From Liolophura sinensis (Eukaryota; Mollusca; Polyplacophora; Chitonida; Chitonidae), in NCBI RefSeq assembly GCF_032854445.1, contig NC_088300.1:82253084-82317083 (forward strand): a stretch of 64,000 bases of DNA, in the 5' to 3' direction. The notes beneath the pieces were generated by a model that did not search any database, was not told the DNA's origin, and worked only from the letters and a program-made list of their open reading frames with translations. A program made the position numbers and the translations under genes. Shown piece after piece: positions 22,424 to 32,809 of this stretch (position 1 is the first letter of the stretch; every line of letters begins with the position of its first letter).

Positions 22424-22762
22424 TGAGTGAGTGAGTTAGTGCTTGGTGTTTAACATAGTACTTAAAAATTTTTCAGGCATATGACAACAAAGGAGTCCTT
22501 AGAGTGCATGTAACGTGCCTCTTTGTTGCAGGACAGATTTCCACCGTTCTTTTATCTAGTGCTGCTTCACTGAGAAGCCTTAACGAAGGCAAGTAAGCCG
22601 CCCTGCCCGAGCCATTATACTGATACGGGCCAGTCGTTGCACTTCCCCTTCATGTTGAACGCCAAGTGAGAAAGTTACAACTTCCTCTTTTAAGGTCTTA
22701 GATGTGACTAAATCTACTGTTCTTGAAGGGGACACTCTACCAACTGTGCTATCGGGGCCGAT
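22424..22762 (-). mobile_element. tRNA-derived SINE family B, diverged
   Basis: GTGAGTGAGTTAGTGCTTGG begins the tail side and a tRNA-like CTACCAACTGTGCTATCGGG ends it. It is more diverged from the 2.97-kb copy, including a deletion around the B box. Confidence 0.88.
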
Positions 22763-23289
22763 CTCGAAATACATGTAGATGTTTAAGTTTTCATGCAGAG
22801 ATTATTTTATGTAACCATCCTTTCAGCAAGAAGATTATTAAAATGTATACTGGCAGACTCTCGTATGTAGGCCTACTTCTAACTTGACTCAGAATTTATA
22901 GTATCCTACACGTTTGTCTCTATTTAGTCTATCGGTACCTGCACATTTTCTTTTCCACCTGATATATAAAACAAAAATGTGTTGTATTTTCACAACTAGT
23001 TTTTATTAACTCAGTAACTGAAGATCAATCAAGGGAGCATGATCGCCATGCCACCATCACTCTTGAGATTTGCTTTCGACATCTCTTTGGGGCGCCACGT
23101 GGAACTACATTCGTCCATCTATGGTCCTGAAAACAGCGACCTCACGCATGCTCCCACATCTAACAGTCTGAGTCCGAATCCCTTTCAAACCTATTGTGAA
23201 CAGACTGGGTGGTGAGGCGGGACTCTCGATATTTTTCCAAATTTATCAAATGCAAAATTTTCAGATCACGAACAACTGGTTCTTGAACA
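22763..23289. other. Intronic sequence, nothing recognised
   Basis: Unique sequence before the 34-bp array. No gene or element identified. Confidence 0.5.
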
Positions 23290-25383
23290 ATTTATATATA
23301 TGCTTATTCGTGATCTATATCGTCTCTGTTCTACTGCTTACTGGTGATCTATCTCGTCTCTGTTCTACTGCTTACTGATGATCTATCTCGTCTCTGTTCT
23401 ACTGCTTACTGGTGATCTATCTCGTCTCTGTTCTACTGCTTACAGGTGATCTACCTCGTCTCTGTTCTACTGCTTACTGGTGATCTATATCGTCTCTGTT
23501 CTACTGCTTACTGGTGATCTATCTCGTCTCTGTTCTACTGCTTACTGGTGTCTCTGTTCTACTGCTTACTGGTGATCTATATCGTCTCTGTTCTACTGCT
23601 TACTGGTGATCTATCTCGTCTCTGTTCTACTGCTTACTGGTGATCTATCTCGTCTCTGTTCTACTGCTTACTGGTGATCTATCTCGTCTTTGTTCTACTG
23701 CTTACTGGTGATCTATATCGTCTTTGTTCTACTGCTTACTGGTGATCTATATCGTCTCTGTTCTACTGCTTACAGGTGATCTATCTCGTCTTTGTTCTAC
23801 TGCTTACTGGTGATCTATATCGTCTCTGTTCTACTGCTTACTGGTGATCTATATCGTCTCTGTTCTACTGCTTACTGGTGATCTATCTCGTCTCTGTTCT
23901 ACTGCTTACTGGTGATCTATCTCGTCTTTGTTCTACTGCTTACTGGTGATCTATCTCGTCTTTGTTCTACTGCTTACGGGTGTCTCTGTTCTACTGCTTA
24001 CTGGTGATCTATGTCGTCTCTGTTCTACTGCTTACAGGTGATCTATCTCGTCTTTGTTCTACTGCTTACTGGTGATCTATATCATCTCTGTTCTACTGCT
24101 TACTGGTGATCTACCTCATCTCTGTTCTACTGCTTACTGGTGATCTATATCATCTCTGTTCTACTGCTTACTGGTGATCTACCTCGTCTCTGTTCTACTG
24201 CTTACTGATGATCTATCTCGTCTTTGTTCTACTGCTTACTGGTGATCTATCTCGTCTCTGTTCTACTGCTTACTGGTGATCTATCTCATCTCTGTTCTAC
24301 TGCTTACAGGTGATCTACCTCGTCTCTGTTCTACTGCTTACAGGTGATCTACAATGTCCCTACTCTTCTGCTTACTAGTAATCTATCTCTTCCCTCTTCT
24401 GCTTAGTGGTGATCTGTTATCTATGTTATCTTAGTGCTCTCTGTTTTTCTTAGTGGTGCTCTTACAAGTGATCTACCTGATCTCTGTTCTTCTGTTTACG
24501 AGTGATCTACCTAATCTCTGTTCTTTTGTTTAATGGTGATCTACCTAGTCTCTGTTCTTGTGTGTACTGGTGATCAATCTAGTCTCTATTCTTCTGCTTA
24601 CTGGTGATCTATCTTGTCTCTGTTCTTCTGATTGCTGGTGACCTACCTCGTCTCTACTCTTCTGCTTGATGGTGATCTAACTTACCTCTGTTCTTCTGTT
24701 CAGTGGTGATCTATCTAGTCTCTACTCTTCTGCTTGCTGGAGATCTATCTCTTTGTTTTTCTGCTTACTGGTGATCTACCTCGTCTCTGTTCTACTGCTT
24801 ACTGGTGATCTACCTTGTCTCTATTCTTCTGCTTACTGGTGATCTACCTTGTCTCTATTCTTCTGCTTACTGGTGATCTACCTAGTCTCTACTCCTCTGC
24901 TTACTGGTGATCTACCTTGTCTATACTCTTCTGCTTACTGATGATCTGCCTTGTGCATGTTCTTCTGTTTACTAGTGATCTGCTTAATCTCTACTCTTCT
25001 GCTTGCTGGTGATCTAACTTACCTCTGTTCTGCTTACTTGTGATCTGCCTAATCTCTGTTCTTCTGCTTGTTGGTGATCTAACTTACCTCGGTTCTTCTC
25101 CTTACTGGTGATCTAACTTACCCATGTTCTTCTACTTACTGGTGATCTACCTTGTCTCTGTTCTTCTGCTTACTGGTGATCTACCTCATCTCTACTCTTC
25201 TGCTTACTGGTGATCTACCCTGTCTCTGTTCTGTTTACTTGTGATCTACCTAATCTCTGTTCTTCTGCTTACTAGTGATCAACCCAATCTGTTCTTCTGC
25301 TTACTGGTGATCTGCCTTGTGTATGTTCTTCTGTTTACTGGTTATCTATCTCATCTGTGTTCTTATCATTACTGATGACCTAC
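23290..25383. repeat. Minisatellite, 34-bp unit, ~60 copies, derived from the exon 9 end and donor
   Basis: Plus-strand unit CTGGTGATCTATCTCGTCTC then TGTTCTACTGCTTA. On the minus strand each unit reads AACAGAGACGAG|GTAGATCACC-like, matching the exon 9 end AGCAGAGATGAG|GTAGGTCATC. Units next to the exon (24.4-25.38 kb) are diverse, while those far from it (23.3-24.35 kb) are nearly identical, indicating recent expansion at the distal end. Confidence 0.95.
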
Positions 25384-25489
25384 CTCATCTCTGCTCTTCT
25401 CTTTACACTGTATATCTGTAAGGGTTCCCTTGTACCAGATGTCATTAAACTTCTTTCCTAGGATCTTCATTCCTATCGTTAGTGGTATG
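25384..25489 (-). CDS. SETDB1: SETDB1 exon 9, start of first Tudor domain
   Basis: Acceptor ATTTACAG, donor GATGAG|GTAGGT, 106 nt, phase 2 to 0. It encodes IPLTIGMKILGKK then FNDIWYKGTLTDIQ, closely matching human [23 protein letters not shown], the first strands of Tudor domain 1. The final codons CKEKSRDE lead in frame into WRYRVKFDGKG of the next exon. A GTAAAG inside the exon (25.405 kb) would break the phase. The 2.1-kb array directly below is built from 34-bp units resembling the exon's last 20 bases plus the GTAGGTCA donor. Confidence 0.92.
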
Positions 25490-25711
25490 CTGTAAATTAG
25501 GAAGTCACATCACAAAACAATTCACTGTCCAGGGGAACTCAAAAACAGTCATACTTGTATAATAGACAGAGGTAAATTAGCAGCCATGTTACCATGGTAA
25601 CGTAGGTAAGACAATCACTTATTAATGGGATGCTGTAACTCAAAAGAATCTTTGACACCTTGAATCAGTGGGATGGGATGTTGTAAATCTAAAAAACCTT
25701 TGGTACAGTTC

Positions 25712-27572
25712 AGCCAGATCCTAACCATCAATCCAGCCACAATGGGCGGAGGATATGCCGACGGTCGACCCATGGTTCCATGCACCTTCATATGTGTACC
25801 GTGACGTCATCATATGCAGACCCTCGACCGACCCTTGGCAGACCATCGGCCCATGTGATCATCAAACGCTTTAACGCTAAATACAGACCGATTTCCTGCA
25901 AACCGCCTTGTCTGTTAAGATCACCATGATGGCTCACAACATATTTACTTGCACACAAATTTTACACAAAAGTAGAGTTTTCATAGCTTACTGTTTAGGA
26001 TCCTACTGTTTTGGTCTGCCACGCGTATATGCCATTCCCTTGGGGATGGGATTCAAGTTTGTACCGAGTATCTTGAGTGTACGATATTTTGTTTTAATAT
26101 AAATTACTTCACCAATTATTAAATAACAAGGCTATTTAGAGGCATTTCTGTGCCAACATATATGTGTATCTGCACCGCATTACTTTGCCTGAAGTCCGCA
26201 CTCTACATGACGGCTCTATACAACCATGGCGGTGTTTCCTAATTTGGAAATGGACTTGAGTTGATTGGCTTATCAATAAATTTATCGCTGTTTCATTTTG
26301 CATTCAATATCACGGAGGAATATTTGACTTTATTGTGTGATGTGTGTCAGCCTGCGTGCTTATATATGCTTTACAAAACCTCTGTTGAAAATGCATATGT
26401 TATGAGTCACATCAGTACATCACACAAGGCCTACAATTTATAAAATTCAAACTGCCGACACGCAAAAAGGTCAGCATAATTTTGAGTCCCTGAATTGTAT
26501 CCCCAATCTATCTTTATTTATTTTATAAGCGCCAAAACGTGTTTATTATCATATGTAGCCTTTATATATGTGTGAAGACATGCTATGTAGGTTCCAGACC
26601 TACATATATTGGGTGGGCATAGAAAAAATGGGCCGTAATTTGATGCTGCACTGCTCCATTATCCTTTGTTCAAACCCTTTCAAACGCTAGACATTCAAAT
26701 GGCATGATTTTGTTAATAAACTGACCAATTTTCAAGGTCGTAGTCTGAGTAGTCTGTACACAGGGTTAAAATGAAACGTATCCTCAAAAACGCACGTTCC
26801 GGTGACCCACATTGCTTCACCTGTCAGCTGTCATGAGTAGAGCGCACGCTGCACCTGTGTAATATGCGTCAATCAAGTGTCACCTGAAAAAAATTGTCTG
26901 GCTCTAGTGTCAGAGAAACCCTTCGCCAGACATGCACAAGTTTTGCTAAATCAAGATGGTGTTCTCTGCAGTGGACAAGGAAATGATCACCTTTTCAAGT
27001 AAAACAAGGTAGAACATCATTTTGATATGTGCGTTTTTGCTTACTTTGATTTTGATCCCATGAACAGAAATCTTACAGGATGAAAGTGAAATCTGGTCTG
27101 TATACTAAGGGCATAATGGCTTTTGAGTGTGTAAATTTTTAGGAGCTGATGTAAGAGGGTTTCGGAGATACTTAGTGTCAAAGTACGGCCCATTTTTTTA
27201 TGCCCAACCGATATATATGCATCTTAAACCTTGCAAAAAATTAAGCTATAAAATGTATTACATCTTTTGAGAATATACCCCTGCCTATCTACGTATATAT
27301 TATGAAAATACACCAAAGAAAGTAAAAATCAAAACCTGAGATTTTGGTGCCCGTAAAAAGAAGGCCTACAGTTGCATGTCTGGTGTCGTTACATCAAATT
27401 CCAGCAAGTGAATGAATGCCGTAAAATGATACATTGATCACTGTGCCGTCACGCACAAACTGTCGGCAGACTGTGAGCCGACCCTATGCAGAAGGGAGGC
27501 GGAGGATAATAGTTGGCACATGATACACAAACCATTGGTCCACAATGGGCATAGCGTTAATGGTTAGGATCA
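25712..27572. mobile_element. TIR element (~1.9 kb) with a nested MITE
   Basis: Left end CAGCCAGATCCTAACCATCA and right end with reverse complement CAGCCTGATCCTAACCATTA are inverted and near identical, continuing to CCACAATGGGC on both sides. A separate MITE (26.61-27.21 kb) sits inside. No transposase frame is evident. Superfamily unknown. Confidence 0.68.
26610..27212 (-). mobile_element. ~600-bp MITE, copy 1
   Basis: Termini are inverted: TATATTGGGTGGGCATAG on the left and ATGCCCAACCGATATATA on the right, flanked by TA-rich sequence. Its interior matches, in the opposite orientation, the element at 47.16-47.77 kb (for example TTCAAACCCTTTCAAAC and AAGTAAAACAAGGTAGAACA). Confidence 0.85.
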
Positions 27573-27609
27573 GGCTGTACTGTACCTTAAATCAGTTATC
27601 AGCAGGATG

Positions 27610-27972
27610 ATGTAAATCTGAACAACTTTCAGTTATTCTCACCTGCCACAGTGTGTGGTGTTACTGCTGACAGCAGGGCTAACACTGGAGTTATTTTCAC
27701 CTGCCATAATGTCTGGTGTTGTTGCTAATGCTGGAACTATTCTCACCTCCTATAGTGTGTGGGGTTACCACTTACAATGGAACTATTCTCACCTGCCATA
27801 GTGTGTGGTTTTACTGCTTACAATGATTTATTCTCACCTCTCATGGTGTTTGGTGTTATTGCTTACATTGGAACTATTCTCACCTGCCATAGAGTGTGTT
27901 ATTGCTTACACTGGAACTAATCTCACCTGCCATAGTGTGCGGTGTTATTGCTTACAATGGAACCATTCTCAC
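27610..27972. repeat. Minisatellite, ~45-55-bp unit, copies of the exon 8 end and donor
   Basis: On the minus strand units read GTAAGCAATAACACCGCACA then CTATGGCAGGTGAGAAT, the same as the exon 8 end CACTATGGCAG|GTGAGAAT. About seven copies; the most distal one also contains AGCCCTGCTG from further inside the exon. Confidence 0.9.
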
Positions 27973-28118
27973 CTGCCATAGTGTGTGGTGCTGCTGCTTA
28001 CAGCAGGGCTGATATTAAATTTTGTTCCATTCGTCTGTTCACTGGTCGAAGGCTTGGGGGGAGCGGGTGAGTTTATCACACTGGTGCTCTTCACATCAGG
28101 CTTTCCACTCTGCTGCTC
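27973..28118 (-). CDS. SETDB1: SETDB1 exon 8, serine-rich linker
   Basis: Acceptor TATTTGTAG, 146 nt, phase 0 to 2. It reads from EQQSGKPDVKSTSVINSPAP through EQTNGTKFNISPA to SSSTTHYG. The donor chosen, TATGGCAG|GTGAGAAT, leaves AG, which joins the next exon's C to make serine and keeps the frame. A nearer GTAAGC after SPA (28.00 kb) would break the frame. The array below repeats this exon end and donor several times. The most distal copy (about 27.64-27.69 kb) also contains an AGCCCTGCTG match to the exon, so the true exon end is not certain. Confidence 0.75.
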
Positions 28119-30169
28119 CTACAAATACACATGTACATACCACAGCTTTCAGATCACAGACAAACTTCATGGTAGCATAAATTAAGGGCTTGCCACCATC
28201 GTCTTTGTGTTTGATGTCTAATTACATAAAACTGAAGCTTGTTTCGTACTGAGTGCTGAGGTATGAAACAATGAGCTGATCTCAGATGGGAACGTCATGA
28301 AATAAATGTTCCTTTGTCTACGGCATGGCCTCTGGGTGTAAACTATGAAAAATGTAAAAACACAAGCAATACCTATATATCTCTGAGGTAAATTCTACAT
28401 GTGAATGTCATAAAACAAATGTTTCTTTTTCTGGATGTTTAATATGAAAAATATAACAAAGTAATATCTATAAACTGTCCCATAAAATTCAGATAGTTCA
28501 CCCTTACAGAAATCATAAAAAAAAACTAACTAGAATGGACCTGCGAACAGCAGATCCTAGGTCGGGATCCCGGATCGGATCGATGACGTTTTTCCCACCC
28601 AATAATACATGGCCCTTGTAACAGCAAGTTTATACTTGCACATATCACAGACCAGCTGGCCCCTTCCTCCCTCTTGACAACGGGGCTAGGCAGCCATACT
28701 TTTGTACACATAGAGTACATGTGTAGCGCTTTGCACTCAGTGATTTTCAGTTTTTAGTTTTTTGCTTATATCTCAAAAAGTTACATAGATAACCAAAAAA
28801 TAAAAGCAGATTCGGAATCAACAGCTCAAAATACACCACAATACGTTGAAAAAATTACCTTTGGAAACTTTTTGTGACGTCACAACTTCGACCAATGGCA
28901 AACTTCCAGAGTTTTTACCGGAAATCAACCATTTTTGCAAACTTTTCGTAACTCGCAACCTTCTAGCTGCGTGTCAACTTTCAAAACAATCAGTTCAGTG
29001 GTCCTTGAGAAGAAGATTTTTAAAGGTTTTACACAAAATCCAATATGGCGGACGAACCACGTGACCTAGAAAAAAAATGGAGAATTTACCCAGCTAAATC
29101 TGGCAGCGAAATCTGCCAGACAACATGAGCAAAATTTGGGACTTCTATGTTTCACGGTGTTTGAGTTCTCCTGCTAACAAGGTCGGTGAAAAAAACATAA
29201 TAAGAAAAAACAGAACGATTTCAATAGAGATCCCGTTCGGAGAGAACGGGATCCCTAATGAAAGCTGTTATCCAACAGCATTGCCGGGGTCCAAGCCACT
29301 AATCTTTTACCACTTCCTGTTGCCTGGTGTTTAAAGTTCATGATAATGACAAAAAACGCGAAAAAAAATGGAAAGGAATGTACTGGATTTGAACCTCTAG
29401 ACTGCTTGGCATTATTTACAATGAAGGAAGTACTGAAGACTAGCATAGAGATTAGGCGGCTTTGATCTTAAGCTAATAGCCGAGGACAACAGGGACAAAG
29501 AATACATTGTTGCATAGCTGATGCCTGTCCTCACCGTAAAACTGCAGCCAATGGTTTCATGCAGTCTAGCACCAAGCTCTCGTGTTATTTACATAGGACA
29601 GTTTCGTCAAATTTTTTTTATTTTAATCCTAACATAAAGGCAACACAAAGCACAAAAATAATTCTTACAGATTTTAAGCAGTTTAAAAATTGACCTACTT
29701 CTGAGCCATGTTCATTGGTCAGTTTTGGCCTTATTTGCACACCAAACTAATAGCTTTCTACAATCTAAGTACGATGATCCATCTAAAAACTGTAAAGGAA
29801 ACGTTCATCTTATTTTGGAGAAGATTTTAGCAGTGTATCAATAAAATTAAAAATGGCCGCTAAATCATGTGACCTACTAAAACAGCACGAAACGTCAAAA
29901 GTTGCTTGATATGTTCCTTATTGAGACTCCAAAGTTTGTTTTTTCTACCTTTTAAAAGTTTGCGAGATATTGCAAAGTGGTTGGGGTTGGAAGGTGAACA
30001 TACCAGCTGGTGTGTTGCATGACACACTGGATTTTGTTTGAAAGGTCATCTCTATTTAATATGTACATCTGCACATGACCCACTTACAGCCAGGCAGAAC
30101 ACATACATGTATCCTTACAGAAACATTATTAGTACAATGCCTCTGTTAATCGCCACGTCTTACATCATG
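28119..30169. other. Large intronic stretch of unassigned sequence
   Basis: No gene is seen. A perfect hairpin lies at 29229-29253 (10-bp arms GATCCCGTTC, 5-base loop). The stretch 28.73-29.98 kb has a uniform character (TGACGTCAC, repeated AAAAATGGCGG/CATGTGACC phrases) and may be an old element, but I could not find its ends. Confidence 0.5.
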
Positions 30170-32088
30170 CGTGGGGATGTAGGTGTGGGTGAGGCTGTGT
30201 CAGATCCCACCTTGTGTGGGAATGTAGGTGTGGGTGAGGCTGTGGTGTCTGAGTCAGATCTCACCTTGTGTGGGGACGTAGATGTGGCTGAGGCTGCGGT
30301 GTCTGTGTTAGATCTCACCTTGTGTGGGGACTTCGGTATGGGTGAGGCTACGATGTGGATATCAGATCTCATGTTGTGTGGGGACATAGGTGTGCGTGAG
30401 GCTGTGGTGCCTGAGTCAGATCTCACGTTGTGTGGGAATGTAGGTGTGGGTGAGGCTGTGGTGTCTGAGTCAGATCTCACCTTGTGTGGGGACGTAGATG
30501 TGGCTGAGGCTGTGGTGTCTGTGTTAAATCTCACCTTGTGTGGGGACTTCAGTATGGGTGAGGCTACGATGTGGATATCAGATCTCATGTTGTGTGGGGA
30601 CATAGGTGTGCGTGAGGCTGTGGTGCCTGTGTCAGATCTTACCTTGTGTAGGCACATAGGTATGGGTGAGGCTACGATGTGGACATCAGGTCTCATGTTG
30701 TGTGGGGACATAGGTGTGGGTGAAGCTGTGGTGTCTGTGTCAGATCTTACCTTGTGTAGGCACATAGGTATGGGTGAGGCTACGATGTGGGTATCAGATC
30801 TCATGTCATGTGGGCACATAGGTGTGGGTGAGGCTGTGGTGCCTGTGTCAGATCTCACCTTGTGTGGCGACGTAGGTGTTCGTGAGGCTGTGGTGTCTGC
30901 GTCAGGTCTCACCTTGTGCGGGGACGTAGGTGTGGGTAAGACTGTAATGTCTGTTTCAGATCTCACCTTGTGTGGGGACGTAGGTGGGGATAAGACTGTT
31001 ATGTCTGTGTGAGTTCTCACCTTGTGTGGGGACATAGGTGTGGGTGAGGCTGTGGGTCTGTGTCAGATCTCACCTTGTGTGGGGACATGTGGGTGAGGCT
31101 GTGGTGTCTGTGTCAGATCTCACCTTGTGCGGGGACGTAGGTGTGGGTAAGACTGTAATGTCTGTTTCAGATCTCACCTTGTGCGGGGAAGTAGGTGTGG
31201 GTAAGACTGTAATGTCTGTGTCAGATCTCACCTTGTGTGAGGACGTAGGTGGGGGGTAAGACTAATGTCTGTGTCAGATCTCACCTTGTGTGGGCACATA
31301 GGTGTGCGTGAGGCTGTGGTGTCTGTCAGGTCTCACCTTGTGTGGGCACATAGGTGTGCGTGAGGCTGTGGTGTCTGTCAGATCTCACCTTGTGCGGGGA
31401 CGTAGGTGTGGGTAAGACTGTAATGTCTGTTTCAGATCTCACCTTGTGCGGGGACGTAGGTGGGGGGTAAGACTAATGTCTGTGTCAGATCTCACCTTGT
31501 GTGGGGACGTAGGTGTGGGTAAGACTGTAATGTCTGTTTCAGATCTCACCTTGTGTGGGGACGTAGGTGAGGGTAAGACTGTGATGTCTGTGTGAGTTCT
31601 CACCTTGTGTGGGGGACATAGGTGTGGGTGAGGCTGTGGTGTGGGTGTGAGATCTCACGTTGTGAGGGAACGTAGGTGTGGGTGAGGATGTGGGGTCGGT
31701 GTGAGATCTCACCTTGTGTGAGGACATAGGTGTGGGTGAGGCTGTGGTGTCTGTGTTACATCTCACCTCGTGTGGGGACATACGTGCGGGTAAGGCGGTA
31801 GTGTCTGTGTCAGATCTCACCTTGTGTGTGGATGGAGGTATGGGTGAGGCTGTGATGTCTGTGTCAGATTTCACCATGTGTGGGGACGTAGGTGTGGGTG
31901 AGGCTGTGGTGTCTGTCAGATTTCACCATGTGTGTGGATGGAGGCATGGGTGAGGCTATGATGTCTGTGTCAGATTTCACCATGTGTGGGGGCATAGGTG
32001 TGGGTGAGGCTGTGGTGTCTTTATCAGATTTCACCATGTGTGGGGGCATAGGTGTGGGTGAGGCTGTGGTGTCTTTGTCAGATCTTAC
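30170..32088. repeat. Minisatellite, 54-bp unit, ~35 copies, derived from the exon 7 end and donor
   Basis: Plus-strand unit GATCTCACCTTGTGTGGGGA, CGTAGGTGTGGGTGAGGCTG, TGGTGTCTGTGTCA. On the minus strand this is TACGTCCCCACACAAG|GTGAGATC, the exon 7 end and donor. The 54-bp period keeps both strands open (324 and 291 codons). Most units hold a consensus-like GTGAGAT or GTAAGAT donor. Confidence 0.96.
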
Positions 32089-32221
32089 CTTGTGTGGGGA
32101 CGTAGCTGTTGTGGAGACTGTGCCAGTGATTTGCTGGTTAAGGGTGGCAGCCAGAGCTGCTCTCAGCTGTGTCATTTTGGATGAACCAGTCGGGCTGGGT
32201 TCTCCCACACTCACCCCGTAT
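32089..32221 (-). CDS. SETDB1: SETDB1 exon 7, helical linker before the Tudor domains
   Basis: Acceptor TTTTTCCAG, donor CACAAG|GTAAGA, 133 nt, phase 2 to 0. The segment SSKMTQLRAALAATLNQQI matches the human helix KLREAMAALRKSAQDV. It ends TTATSPHK. The 54-bp units filling 30.17-32.09 kb are copies of this exon's last roughly 30 bases (coding SPHK), its splice donor and the following intron bases, so the reading frame runs on into the array for more than 30 codons past the donor. Confidence 0.86.
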
Positions 32222-32809
32222 CTGGAAAAAGTGACCACAGCTTAAAATATGATGCTCAATAACATTACTTGAAGATATGAAGAATAAATTTACCCTTAGG
32301 ATCAGAAAGCTGTATTAGAATTAAGTCTAGACTTAACTTAAAAACAATTTATTATGCTAGTATTGTGTTACATTAGGAATTTATATTTTTCACACTTAGG
32401 AGTTGCCTTTGGCTTTTAAAATAAACCTGAAAATTACTTTTTTACGTTTAAATAGAAGCTCAGAGATAATACCACAAGATCAAAGTTTAAATGTAAGAGA
32501 GTTTCACGATCAAGATGCCTCATGAATTAGCATTTTCACAGAATAAGAAATATAAAATAACAGAATAAAAATGCATGTGTTTCACGCTTGTGAGCTTCAC
32601 AGCAGATTATTATTATTGTTAAAGTAATCAAAAACTATTAAGAATAATGGATGAATGTGTAAACACTAAAGATCCAGGTAGTGTATTTCAGCGACTGACA
32701 GTCAGATCCTTCATGCAGGTCACACACCAGTACTGCAGTGTATCACAATCCTGAAAAGTCTACAATCAGACCACACACTTAAGTCATCATCTTAATTCAG
32801 CAGGAGTAT
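32222..32809. other. A/T-rich intronic sequence upstream of exon 7's array-free side
   Basis: Unique sequence leading, on the minus strand, to the exon 7 acceptor. No other feature seen. Confidence 0.55.

Noticed and set aside
25405-25410. GTAAAG as the donor of exon 9
   Set aside because: It gives phase 1, which does not fit the next exon (phase 0); the GTAGGT at 25382-25383 keeps the frame and adds eight codons.
25908-26102. 64-codon plus-strand ORF
   Set aside because: Lies inside the TIR element, has no known motif and is of a length expected by chance.
30038-31035. 324- and 291-codon ORFs on both strands
   Set aside because: Products of the 54-bp array; the minus frame is simply the read-through of exon 7 into copies of its own end.
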